From assembly GCA_964511665.1 (NCBI GenBank), contig CAZEHA010000042.1:1-33739 (forward strand): a DNA stretch of 33,739 bases. The letters are read 5' to 3'. The notes under the pieces are model-generated. The model was not told the DNA's origin. It saw nothing but the letters and a program-made list of their open reading frames with translations, and searched no databases. A program made the translations under genes and the position numbers. The stretch comes from JAGOEF01 sp964511665. Lineage in GTDB: Bacteria > Bacteroidota > Bacteroidia > Bacteroidales > ML635J-15. Below are positions 16,922 to 25,211 of the stretch, piece after piece; the first letter of the stretch is position 1; each line of letters starts with the position of its first letter.

Positions 16922-19900
16922 TTATTTAAACGCAGCCTCCGAAAGACCGGGTCCGGCAAGCCTGAGGTCTTCGAAATAATCAGGAACAGGTTTTCCCATC
17001 AGTTTATCAACATATAGTTTGGCCAGATATTGCCCAAGCATGAATCCATGACCACGTAGTCCGATAATTAGACCATGACCCGGATCAACTATGTAACGAG
17101 GTTCTACGTAGTAGCCCGACCACACGGCCTGAAAAGCAACATTCGATAGTGCCGGTATCCAGTCGACAAATACTTCCGCCACTATTTCGATAAACTCCTT
17201 GTTGTTAATTTTCAATTCCTGACGTGTTTCGAGTGCGTCAATAGCCGGAGAAGCACAGCCGATAATCTGGCCTGTTTCTACCAGTTGCTGCCCATACACA
17301 GCCGAGAACCCCTTATATTTTTGTCTGTCGATAAGCATGTCGAGTTGTGCTCCGTCTTTTCCGAGCAATGGCAAGCGTCGTGTAATAAAAGCCTGATGCT
17401 TTACAGGAAACAAGCCTGTTTCGAGGCCTAGTTTTGTGGCAAAATCTCCGGCATTGGGTCCTAGTGCGTTTACAAAATGATCGGTTTCGTATTCCACATA
17501 CTCCTTATTATGAGTGAATACCAAAGCTACCACCTTATTGCCTTCGCGTTGCAGGTCGATAAGTCGGCAATCTTCGAGTATAGTGCCTCCATGTTCAATG
17601 CCAATACGACGAATGAGGTCGATTACTTTTCCGGGTGTAGCCTGCCAGCAATCGTGTGTTATTAGGGCTGCATTATATGTATTGAGGGAAGGATTGAAAT
17701 AGGGAGATATCTCTTTTCGGAAATCTTTCTGATCGACCATGAAAGCATTGCTCCACGCCCGTGAGGCATCAAGTGCTTTATAGGTGGCTTCGTCATGAGC
17801 AAAGCTCACATATCTGATAGGTTTGTAATCGATGTTTGCCAGCCGTTGTAAGTCCTCGAACAAATCGCGGTTCTTCAGTGCAATATCAGCCAGAGCGGGC
17901 AATGAAAAGGCCGGACGTCCGCCTGCAATATTTCGCCATGAGGCACCTCGGTCAGTATTAATGAGAACGGGATTCATACCCGCTTCAGCCATATATCGGA
18001 ACACAGCGCTTCCGGCAACACCTCCACCGGCAATTAATGTCGCAACCTGTATCCTTTTAACCGGAATACGGTTTAGGTTGGTATGGATTTTTTCGTTTTT
18101 GCTTTTCGGATACAATTCACCCATGCTCAACTGATTAGAGAGAGGACCACGTGGTGTGGCATCTCCTACGATTTCGACACCATAGGGAGCGATGATTTGT
18201 TTCAATCGCTTGATGCAACGTTTTCCACGGCAGGCACCCATTCCAAGTCGTGTTGTATGTTTAACTTCATCAATAGAAATGTAGCGACGCTCTCCTATTA
18301 CGGTCATTATTTCGTCGAGTTTTACATCGTCGCAATGACAAATATAGGTTTCTGTTGTGAAATTCTTATTTAGTTCTTGAAGACTAACAACTTCGGGATA
18401 GTTTTCTTTTACAATAAACCCACGGGCCTCCATCAGTTTTTCGCCATGCAAGTCGAATGATTTCACACGTGCCACATTGGTTTTGTTAGATTTGCGCAGT
18501 ATTTTTTCAATTACACCTTCGCCCAATATTGTGCCATTGTTATCGACAAGAAACACTGCTGCATTTTCATCAGCCTCATATTCAATGGGAAGGAACAACC
18601 AGTCTTTCTTTTCGTTGTATCCAAAAATGGCCAGCCCCGGGCATTGATACACACAGTCCATGCAGCCGATGCATTTTTCGAAGTCGATATCGGGAACAGT
18701 ACTTGTTGATGACTTGGTGATGGCGCCATGCGGACAGGCAAATGCACAGGGGTTGCATGCGAAGCCGTATAGGCAATCGATAAGAACATAGGGCCGTTTT
18801 TCGGCTCTTTCGCGCGATGGCTTATAGGGTTCTTCTATAATTTTTACAGGGTGCTGCATCGAGTCGATATATTCCTTCGAAAGGCTGAGATAATCATCGA
18901 ACCTATATCTTACTCCTATTTTATCGATAATTTCGAAAGCGGCCTGTTTGCCTCTGAGAACTGCGCTGGTGCCTTCGCCAATGCGCAAAGCATCTCCCAC
19001 CGAAAACGCATTTCGGCCAAATACCAGTTCGCCTTTTATCATCAACTGATCGTCGGGAACCAAACCTGTGCATATATTGATGGTGTCGATTCCATAAATG
19101 GCTTTTTCGGTACCCGGTATTGCCTTGAAATTCTCGCACTTAGCAATTACAGCACCTATCACACCCGAATAATTGCTATTTGGGATTGCTTCTACCAGAA
19201 TATGACCTGTGAGTATAGGTATTCCCAATCGCCTTACCCTGTTGGCCTGCACCGGAAACCCTCCTTCGAAAGACTGGGCTTCGACAATGGCTTTAACACG
19301 CGCACCTGCCTGCATCAGCTGATACGAGGTTAAATATCCGATATTGCCGGCTCCCACGGTCAACACGTTTTTACCCAACAATGTGTATTCGTTGTTCATC
19401 ATCTTTTGCACAACGGCAGCCGTATATACACCCGGAACATCATCGTTACCAAACGACGGCATAAATGGAATGGCACCGGTGGCCACAATTAAATAATCGG
19501 CAATAACATAGAATATTTCGGCAGTGGCAATGTTTTTTACGGCAATTCGGTTGCCTTCGAGGATATCCCACACCGTTGAGTTCAGCATTATTCCTGTGTG
19601 ATCGTCGCCTGCTAAGGTAGTGGCGATATCGAAACCACGCATACCTCCGAATTTTTTCTCGCTTTCGAAGAAGAAAAACTGGTGAGTTTGCATCAGAAAC
19701 TGCCCTCCTATTTTGGTATTGTTGTCAATTACAATATTCGAAATATTGTGCTGATTGAGCAACTCACGGGCTGCAAGACCGGCCGGCCCTGCTCCAACAA
19801 TTGCAACGGTAGTTTTATAGGTGTTAACGTACTCATTAACTGCCCCTGTTGATGCCGAAGGCATATAATCGTTGGGTATTTCGTGCACCTCTTTCACCCC

Positions 19901-20155
19901 ATCAACAGGAGTAATGCAAATACGCTTTATTTGTCCATCGACAAGCATTTCGCAAGCGCCACATTTGCCAATGCCGCATTCGAGCGAACGGTTTCTGCCG
20001 TCGAGCGAATGACTGTGTACCGGAAAACCGGCCTGATGCAAGGCAGCAGCTATAGTGAACCCCGACAATCCTGTAACAGCTTGTCCGTTATAGGTGAATT
20101 GGTGTTTTTCGGGCTGTGGAACCTCAAGAATTGGGTGTTTTTCAATCTTGAACAT
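16922..20155 (-). CDS. Giant fused FAD/iron-sulfur dehydrogenase (HcnABC/opine- or proline-dehydrogenase-like)
   Basis: A 1077-residue protein combining modules that are usually separate subunits. (1) A 2Fe-2S ferredoxin-like domain, Cys60, 65, 68 and 80 (HcnA-like). (2) A two-nucleotide flavoprotein with GAGPAG at 121-126 for FAD and GAGNIG at 268-273 for a second dinucleotide (HcnB/OoxA-like). (3) A ferredoxin insert with two 4Fe-4S motifs, Cys461/467/470/474 and Cys495/498/501/505. (4) A BFD-like 2Fe-2S site, Cys606, 608, 642 and 647. (5) A C-terminal DAO-type FAD amine oxidase domain with GGGVAG at about 710-715 (HcnC/OoxB-like). Known relatives oxidise glycine, opines, proline or hydroxyproline and pass electrons to a chain. 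The substrate here is unknown. No signal peptide is seen, so it is probably cytoplasmic. It lies upstream of, but separate from, the Mo/W operon promoter. Confidence 0.88.
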   Translation of the reverse strand: MFKIEKHPILEVPQPEKHQFTYNGQAVTGLSGFTIAAALHQAGFPVHSHSLDGRNRSLECGIGKCGACEMLVDGQIKRICITPVDGVKEVHEIPNDYMPSASTGAVNEYVNTYKTTVAIVGAGPAGLAARELLNQHNISNIVIDNNTKIGGQFLMQTHQFFFFESEKKFGGMRGFDIATTLAGDDHTGIMLNSTVWDILEGNRIAVKNIATAEIFYVIADYLIVATGAIPFMPSFGNDDVPGVYTAAVVQKMMNNEYTLLGKNVLTVGAGNIGYLTSYQLMQAGARVKAIVEAQSFEGGFPVQANRVRRLGIPILTGHILVEAIPNSNYSGVIGAVIAKCENFKAIPGTEKAIYGIDTINICTGLVPDDQLMIKGELVFGRNAFSVGDALRIGEGTSAVLRGKQAAFEIIDKIGVRYRFDDYLSLSKEYIDSMQHPVKIIEEPYKPSRERAEKRPYVLIDCLYGFACNPCAFACPHGAITKSSTSTVPDIDFEKCIGCMDCVYQCPGLAIFGYNEKKDWLFLPIEYEADENAAVFLVDNNGTILGEGVIEKILRKSNKTNVARVKSFDLHGEKLMEARGFIVKENYPEVVSLQELNKNFTTETYICHCDDVKLDEIMTVIGERRYISIDEVKHTTRLGMGACRGKRCIKRLKQIIAPYGVEIVGDATPRGPLSNQLSMGELYPKSKNEKIHTNLNRIPVKRIQVATLIAGGGVAGSAVFRYMAEAGMNPVLINTDRGASWRNIAGGRPAFSLPALADIALKNRDLFEDLQRLANIDYKPIRYVSFAHDEATYKALDASRAWSNAFMVDQKDFRKEISPYFNPSLNTYNAALITHDCWQATPGKVIDLIRRIGIEHGGTILEDCRLIDLQREGNKVVALVFTHNKEYVEYETDHFVNALGPNAGDFATKLGLETGLFPVKHQAFITRRLPLLGKDGAQLDMLIDRQKYKGFSAVYGQQLVETGQIIGCASPAIDALETRQELKINNKEFIEIVAEVFVDWIPALSNVAFQAVWSGYYVEPRYIVDPGHGLIIGLRGHGFMLGQYLAKLYVDKLMGKPVPDYFEDLRLAGPGLSEAAFK

Positions 20156-20234
20156 ATCGGCTAATTATTAAAAATAATGATGTAAAAATGCCAATAGTTT
20201 TTACCGTATCAAATGAGATTTATCAGATTTTAAG

Positions 20235-20276
20235 AATAAAATAAAATGCCTTACACAGAAGTTTGCATAAGGCATT
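20235..20276 (-). terminator. Terminator after the TfoX_C gene
   Basis: A perfect 9-bp stem (20245-20253 with 20268-20276) around a 14-nt loop. On the minus strand it is followed by a T-rich tract (20244 down to 20235), placing it about 35 bp after the stop codon. Confidence 0.7.
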
Positions 20277-20309
20277 AAAAATGGTTTTACGTTACGATTG
20301 CAGTTGTGC

Positions 20310-20579
20310 CTAGTAATGATATTCATTATTTATATCGGCATAAAAAGCCCTTAGCTCGTTTTTACGGTATTCTTCGAGCTTATGCCACCTAACACCCTGA
20401 ATGGCTCCTTCGATAGCAAAAAGAATAGCTCTGCTACAGTTTTTGTCTATTTCTCTAAGCCGGCGAAAAGCTTCTTCGGTGCCAACTGAGCGCAACGACT
20501 CGATGGTGTCGATACCAATACTGTGTAATTTCAACTCTAAAACCTTTCCAATGTTGTGTCCTTCGATAAGTAGTGTCAT
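20310..20579 (-). CDS. Stand-alone TfoX C-terminal domain protein
   Basis: An 89-residue protein matching the C-terminal domain of TfoX/Sxy: a helix-hairpin-helix-like start (GKVLELKLHSIGIDTIESLRSVG), then EEAFRRLREID and a terminal segment with ALFAIEGAIQGVRWHKL-like spacing. In gamma-proteobacteria, TfoX/Sxy works with CRP to turn on competence genes; the C-terminal domain alone has no established function. The N-terminal TfoX domain is absent and the upstream sequence shows no remnant of it. A -7-like box TATATTTG lies at 20622-20629 on the minus strand, but its -33 spacing is poor. Domain call fairly secure, function unknown. Confidence 0.78.
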   Translation of the reverse strand: MTLLIEGHNIGKVLELKLHSIGIDTIESLRSVGTEEAFRRLREIDKNCSRAILFAIEGAIQGVRWHKLEEYRKNELRAFYADINNEYHY

Positions 20580-20715
20580 AATTCAAAATAAATTACTAAG
20601 TAAGTGTGTTATGTTGTGATGCAAATATAATCAACGTGAAATGCAAATCATAACAAAACGAAGATGTTTTTAGTAATATTATATAAACGAATTTTTACGA
20701 CCGATAAAGACAAAC

Positions 20716-21237
20716 TTACAATGCTTCATCAATTGTAAATTGTTCGGTTTTCAGCAAATGTCTGTTCCATCCGAATAAATAATTCCGAATTAGCTCTACC
20801 CGTTGTTGCGGATGGTCTTTGCCGTTTTGAACGCTCACTTCGGCACCGCAATTCAGCAGATAATCGATAATTCCGTATTGATAAAACAGGCTTGCATCGT
20901 ACTCATCTGAATATCCGGGGTTCAGCCATTGAATATACAGGTGGTAGCCTTTTTTGATAAAATAGTCGAAATTCTGCTTTACATTTTTATGATAGAGAAA
21001 TGAACACAGTACAATTTCGGGGTCGAAAGCCGGCAGTATCTTTTTTAATTCAGCTTTTCGTTCTAAGGGAGCTCCGTTAACCAGAAAGACCCTGCTGGTT
21101 AAATTGTCGATTGTAAGCAATCGCTCGTGTTTACCTGTGCGCACTGTGCGTTGAAACAGATGATTCCAGGTGGTTGTTTTTCCTGATTGGTAGTGTCCCA
21201 ATACTCCTATCAGTAGTTTTTTACCTTGGGCATTCAT
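20716..21237 (-). CDS. Unrecognised P-loop NTPase-like protein
   Basis: A 173-residue protein I do not recognise. It opens with a beta strand and a canonical Walker A, GHYQSGKT (14-21), followed by TTTWNHLF. A hydrophobic strand with acidic residues lies near 71-78 (FDPEIVLCSF), but no standard Walker B is obvious. The middle is rich in Tyr and the C-terminus has no membrane segment. This is consistent with a small cytoplasmic P-loop NTPase or kinase-like protein. Neighbours are the TfoX_C gene downstream and an OstA-like gene upstream, neither close enough to fix a role. A promoter candidate at 21259-21289 suggests that it is transcribed alone. Confidence 0.7.
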   Translation of the reverse strand: MNAQGKKLLIGVLGHYQSGKTTTWNHLFQRTVRTGKHERLLTIDNLTSRVFLVNGAPLERKAELKKILPAFDPEIVLCSFLYHKNVKQNFDYFIKKGYHLYIQWLNPGYSDEYDASLFYQYGIIDYLLNCGAEVSVQNGKDHPQQRVELIRNYLFGWNRHLLKTEQFTIDEAL

Positions 21238-21258
21238 GTTTGACGGTTTTATACCCTA

Positions 21259-21289
21259 TAAAAATACGATTATTTTTGTAAATACCAAA
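21259..21289 (-). promoter_or_regulatory. Candidate promoter of the P-loop gene
   Basis: On the minus strand TTTG (21286-21289) and TATTTTTA (21259-21266) are 19 bp apart. The -7 box differs from TAnnTTTG only at its last base. Confidence 0.4.
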
Positions 21290-21314
21290 AAATCAGTAAT
21301 GTTCTTACAAAAAA

Positions 21315-22856
21315 TTATTTTTCAGTTGTTTTTGTGCTGATGGGAATCCAAATAAAAATATCGTCTTTGGATTTTGGGCGGTACTGTTCCAAGCATCTGA
21401 AATCTTTCAGAAAAGCATCCGCTTCGGTAAGCTGTTCAATAGGAATAATAATACCATCCGGTTTTTCGTAGAAGACAATTTTTTCGATTTTCTTCTCATT
21501 CCTATACACAACCATATTGGTGCACAGTGTTTTGTTTACTCCGGTTATTTCTTCGCTGCTTTCGTCGCGAATAAAATACAGTGTTTGGCTATCGTTAAAA
21601 ATATCGACACGATACACATCGTTGTTGTTGATATATGCAATAAGCCTTCGCCCTTGAATTTGATTGTAGTTAAGCGAATCTTCGGGTTGTACAATAAAAG
21701 CATAACCGGTGATTTCGGCATAATTGGCTTTACCGTCGGCAAAATGAAGCTCCATTTTTTCGCCGGTAAGTTGATTTTCTTCGGCCCAGAGAACAGGGCT
21801 GCCAAACATTTCTACCACCGAGTCGGCCGAACAATATACCAGTGAGTCGCATCGGGCTTGCAGGTCATACCGATACACCTGTACCATTCCAAAAGCTCTT
21901 ATCAGTTTATGGTCGGCACTGTCGATGTCAATATATATTGTGTCGGAATGCATGAACAGGGTGTCGCCCTCGTTCACGTATTCAACCAATACACTATCGG
22001 TTAGCATTGCTTTTTGCGGGTCTTCGTAATACCAGCCATAGTGACCATAGGCGGTAACATTTTCGATTGTATCGGTAATGCTCACATGCTTAAAAGCTTG
22101 CCCCATGCGATTATTTCGGTTGTAGAATAAGCTATCGCCTTTTAATATTGTCTGTTGCGATATCAAATACGCATTCTCTGAAAACGATGCCAAATTAAGT
22201 TCTGTGTTGTAATATCCGTTCTCACAATAAATAAAATTTGAATCGCTTATGATGGTGGTTGGCCCATAGAAATATGCAATATGCGTATCGGTATTGTAAC
22301 GTAAAGTGTCGCAATAAATAACGTAGTCGGGATTAGTAAGCACTACATTATCAACCGCATAGTAATCTTTATCGTCGGCATAATAATAACCGCGTTTACT
22401 GAACAGGTGATTATCGTCATCGTAAATATTGCCTCCGCTATAGTAATATCCCATATTAATATTTCGGTCGAAGTCGATAGAATCGGTTTCGAGATAGGAG
22501 TTGAAATGGCGCAGCACCACATTGTTTCGAACCATGGCCATCTTCGTGTTCCCTTCGTAGCGCAACACCTCACCTTCGAGGCTGAGACTATCGCCCTGAT
22601 CGATTCGCACATTGTTGTATGCATCAACAGTATTGATTTCGGTATAGAAGTAAGCACTGTCGCAATACATCATGGCCCCTTCGTGCTTAAAAACCACATT
22701 GCCAATTAATCGGCGCGCCCTATTCCCTATTTTTTCGTCAAATTCAAGGGTTTCGGCATTTACAATCTCTATTTTGCGTTGTTTTTGAGCCGATAGAAAT
22801 TCTGTTTGCAACAGTATGCAAGCAGCAAAGATGATAATGGCTCTGATGAACGTCAT
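21315..22856 (-). CDS. OstA/LptA-like periplasmic protein
   Basis: The preferred start is the ATG at 22854-22856 (513 residues): it gives a good signal peptide (MTFIRAIIIFAACILL, cleavage near SAQ), whereas the upstream ATG would overlap the MoxR gene. The mature protein consists of repeated short beta strands of the OstA type, with many repeats of the form xxDSLxY or YCDSAYFY (for example MYCDSAYFY, VIYCDTLRY, LVYCSADSV). In Gram-negative bacteria OstA/LptA proteins form the beta-jellyroll bridge that carries LPS across the periplasm. This is the longer Bacteroidota form, probably with several such units. It starts 13 bp after moxR and is likely co-transcribed. Role in LPS transport is inferred from the family. 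Confidence 0.82.
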   Translation of the reverse strand: MTFIRAIIIFAACILLQTEFLSAQKQRKIEIVNAETLEFDEKIGNRARRLIGNVVFKHEGAMMYCDSAYFYTEINTVDAYNNVRIDQGDSLSLEGEVLRYEGNTKMAMVRNNVVLRHFNSYLETDSIDFDRNINMGYYYSGGNIYDDDNHLFSKRGYYYADDKDYYAVDNVVLTNPDYVIYCDTLRYNTDTHIAYFYGPTTIISDSNFIYCENGYYNTELNLASFSENAYLISQQTILKGDSLFYNRNNRMGQAFKHVSITDTIENVTAYGHYGWYYEDPQKAMLTDSVLVEYVNEGDTLFMHSDTIYIDIDSADHKLIRAFGMVQVYRYDLQARCDSLVYCSADSVVEMFGSPVLWAEENQLTGEKMELHFADGKANYAEITGYAFIVQPEDSLNYNQIQGRRLIAYINNNDVYRVDIFNDSQTLYFIRDESSEEITGVNKTLCTNMVVYRNEKKIEKIVFYEKPDGIIIPIEQLTEADAFLKDFRCLEQYRPKSKDDIFIWIPISTKTTEK

Positions 22857-22869
22857 ATATAAGTCTGCA

Positions 22870-23838
22870 TCACACTTCGAGCAACTCGTCGATAATGTTT
22901 TCGACACTGATGCCTTCGGCTTCGGCTTTGTAGTTTTTAATGATGCGATGTCGCAAAATAATTTTTGCCACGGCTTTTACATCTTCTATGTCGGGCGAAT
23001 ATTTTCCATTGAGAACGGCATGTGTTTTGGCACCTATTACCAGATATTGCGAAGCACGGGGGCCTGCGCCCCATTGCAGAAATTTATCGGCGGTTTTGTG
23101 AGCCATGGGTGTTCCCGGGCGGGTCATATTAACCAGCTTCACAGCATACTCCATTACGTTATCGTTGATGGGCACCTTGCGGATAACATTCTGAAAAAAT
23201 ACAATTTCTTCGGCGCTAAGCACCTTGTTTAACCGGAAGTCAAGGTCGGCGGTGGTATTTTTCACAATTACCAATTCGTCGTTATAGGCCGGATATCCAA
23301 CCGTAATATTGAACATGAAGCGGTCGAGTTGTGCCTCCGGTAATGGGTAGGTTCCCTCCTGCTCGATGGGATTTTGCGTGGCCATTACAAAAAACGGCTC
23401 ATCGAGTTGATACATGGTTCCCGCTGCGGTTACCGACCGTTCCTGCATGGCTTCGAGCAGGGCTGCCTGCGTTTTGGGCGGAGTACGGTTTATTTCGTCG
23501 GCCAAAATAAAGTTGGCGAAAACAGGCCCTTTAATGAAACGAAACTGACGCGACTCGTCGAGTATTTCGGTACCGATAATGTCAGACGGCATCAGGTCGG
23601 GGGTAAACTGTATGCGTTTATTCTTTAAGCCCAACACCTCGGCTATGGTGGTTACCAATAAGGTTTTGGCCAATCCGGGAACACCTACAAGCAATGTGTG
23701 CCCCCTACTGAAAATACAAATCAATACTTCTTTTATCACCTGATCCTGTCCGTATATTTTCTTTTGGATTTCTTTAAACAACAATTGATATTTTTCTCTT
23801 AAAGCATCAACAGCTTCTACATCGTTTCGGTAATTCAT
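22870..23838 (-). CDS. MoxR-family AAA+ ATPase
   Basis: The start at the ATG 23836-23838 gives MNYRNDVEAV and 322 residues, the family length; an upstream in-frame Met would add an implausible 20-residue hydrophobic tail. Walker A is GVPGLAKT (52-59), Walker B FILADEIN (110-117), and ATQNPIEQEGTYPLPEAQLDRF follows, a classic MoxR region. MoxR proteins act as chaperone-like ATPases, usually with DUF58 and VWA-domain partners encoded next door. Here the downstream gene is instead the OstA-like gene, 13 bp away. Partners are presumably elsewhere. Confidence 0.93.
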   Translation of the reverse strand: MNYRNDVEAVDALREKYQLLFKEIQKKIYGQDQVIKEVLICIFSRGHTLLVGVPGLAKTLLVTTIAEVLGLKNKRIQFTPDLMPSDIIGTEILDESRQFRFIKGPVFANFILADEINRTPPKTQAALLEAMQERSVTAAGTMYQLDEPFFVMATQNPIEQEGTYPLPEAQLDRFMFNITVGYPAYNDELVIVKNTTADLDFRLNKVLSAEEIVFFQNVIRKVPINDNVMEYAVKLVNMTRPGTPMAHKTADKFLQWGAGPRASQYLVIGAKTHAVLNGKYSPDIEDVKAVAKIILRHRIIKNYKAEAEGISVENIIDELLEV

Positions 23839-23857
23839 CGTAATTTTTTTAAGACAA

Positions 23858-23865
23858 CAAATGTA
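23858..23865 (-). promoter_or_regulatory. -7 box of the moxR-ostA unit
   Basis: TACATTTG on the minus strand is an exact TAnnTTTG match, placing the start near 23851 and a 13-nt leader before the moxR ATG. The -33 region is only T-rich, with no well-spaced TTTG. Confidence 0.42.
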
Positions 23866-23934
23866 CAACGAAATTCTCAACCAAAAAATATAAGGCAAAT
23901 GATTTAATTATGCATATTTGCAAAAAAAAAGCGT

Positions 23935-24399
23935 ATGCTACAACGAATTCAAACCTTGTATCTGTTGCTGGCCTTTGTTTTAATGGCTGTGTTACTGTTT
24001 ATTCCTTTCGGCAGCTTTACCATGCCCGATGGCAGCCAGTATAAGTTAAACAGCTTGGGAGTTAGTGTAGAAACAGCAGCCGACACCATAGTTACATTCA
24101 GTGCATTACCGGCATATTTGCTTTTGGTAACAAGTGTTCTGCTTACATTGGTTACTATCTTTCTGTACAAGAAGCGAATGCTGCAAATACGATTGTGTGG
24201 GCTGAACATGGTACTAATGCTTGGCAGTGTTGGAGTGATGTACTTCTTCTTATATCAGGCAGGCAGTACGTTCTCGGCTGAAACGCATCTGAGTGTATTC
24301 ATGTTTTTTCCGGTTGCTGCATGCATATTTAGCTGGCTGGCAGTGCGTGCTATAGGCAAAGATGAAGCCCTTGTGCGCAGTATCGACCGTATCAGATAA
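23935..24399 (+). CDS. DUF4293 family membrane protein
   Basis: A 154-residue protein with four predicted membrane helices (about 7-26, 57-80, 86-104 and 118-138). It begins MLQRIQTLYLLLAF, the typical start of DUF4293, a family of Bacteroidota proteins without known function. A region rich in small and polar residues lies between helices 1 and 2, probably periplasmic. It is divergent from moxR over 96 bp. CATATTTG at 23913-23920 is one base off the -7 consensus, and would give an unusually short leader. It ends 8 bp before the convergent dipeptidase gene, with no terminator between. Confidence 0.85.
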   Translation: MLQRIQTLYLLLAFVLMAVLLFIPFGSFTMPDGSQYKLNSLGVSVETAADTIVTFSALPAYLLLVTSVLLTLVTIFLYKKRMLQIRLCGLNMVLMLGSVGVMYFFLYQAGSTFSAETHLSVFMFFPVAACIFSWLAVRAIGKDEALVRSIDRIR

Positions 24400-24407
24400 T
24401 TAAATAC

Positions 24408-25151
24408 TTATTCAATTATCCTACAATGTGCTTTGGCATATTGCAGCGAGCAAGCGTTGTAGTGCCACCACTCGGTGGTTGAAACCGTGAAACCGGCCTT
24501 GAACATCAAGTTTTTCAATAGAAGTCGGTTGTCGGTTTGCTTTCGGCTAAGTTGTCCGGTTCTATAGTAATTTTCTTCGTTTCCTGTATAGGCCGGATGC
24601 CCGAAGTGATCGAAATCGGTACCCATGTCGAGGTAGTTGCCTTCGCTATCCATAATAGTAATGTCAACCGCCATACCATAATTGTGAATACTACCTCGTG
24701 CCGGGTTGGCCACATACCAGTGCCTTATGTTCAGCGGCACATCGAGTTGATCCCACATTTGTTGCTGCACACTTAGTGGTCGTGCTGCATCCCACACCAC
24801 TATGCGGTAGCCGGGCTTTACACTGTCGAGTAGTTGCTGAGCATACAGTAGTTTTCGCGCAGCATCTTTGTGAAGATATGCTTTATGTAATCCACCGTAT
24901 AAATCTGTTTTCCAGAGGTTATCGGTTGTTGAATATCGCAAATTTACCACGATATTTTGATTCAGTGAACCTACATCTATTAGTCCGGCATCAATCATTT
25001 GTTGCTCCAGTTCACCAATAGCAACTCGTAATATCTCGATTTGGTGCCGCACAAGCGCAGCATTAGCAAAATGCAAGATATCGTTTTCTAGGGCATTGTT
25101 GCATGCGTTCAACAGCAAGCCCATTAAAATAATACCAATCCGTTTTGTCAT
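24408..25151 (-). CDS. D-alanyl-D-alanine dipeptidase, VanX/DdpX type (M15D), lipoprotein
   Basis: The ATG at 25149-25151 is chosen; an upstream TTG four codons earlier is the only alternative. The protein has 247 residues and a lipoprotein signal with lipobox LLNAC (Cys17), so it should be anchored in the envelope facing the periplasm or outside. The zinc dipeptidase motifs are SIHNYGMAVD (SxHxxGxAxD), then a Tyr-rich segment and TEWWHY (ExxH-type zinc/catalytic residues). The family cleaves D-Ala-D-Ala. In a Gram-negative without a van cluster this points to peptidoglycan dipeptide recycling or nutrition rather than vancomycin resistance; this is an inference. Confidence 0.9.
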   Translation of the reverse strand: MTKRIGIILMGLLLNACNNALENDILHFANAALVRHQIEILRVAIGELEQQMIDAGLIDVGSLNQNIVVNLRYSTTDNLWKTDLYGGLHKAYLHKDAARKLLYAQQLLDSVKPGYRIVVWDAARPLSVQQQMWDQLDVPLNIRHWYVANPARGSIHNYGMAVDITIMDSEGNYLDMGTDFDHFGHPAYTGNEENYYRTGQLSRKQTDNRLLLKNLMFKAGFTVSTTEWWHYNACSLQYAKAHCRIIE

Positions 25152-25155
25152 TTCG

Positions 25156-25186
25156 TTTCGCAAATCAGGCTAAAGATTTATATTTG
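25156..25186 (+). promoter_or_regulatory. Candidate promoter of the dipeptidyl peptidase IV gene
   Basis: TATATTTG (25179-25186) is an exact -7 box. TTTC (25156-25159), 19 bp upstream, is one base off the -33 TTTG. The predicted start near 25193 leaves a 19-nt leader. Confidence 0.55.
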
Positions 25187-25211
25187 CATCATCACTTCAA
25201 AAGTAATAATA

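Noticed and set aside
21315..22907. Longer OstA-like frame starting at 22907
   Set aside because: It would overlap the MoxR gene by 38 bp and bury the signal peptide; the start at 22856 is better.
22870..23898. Longer MoxR frame starting at 23898
   Set aside because: The extra 20 residues are hydrophobic and unlike the family, and the -7 box at 23858-23865 would lie inside the frame.
24408..25151. Vancomycin resistance determinant
   Set aside because: The VanX-type gene has no vanH, vanA/B ligase or two-component neighbours and carries a lipoprotein signal; a resistance role is not supported.
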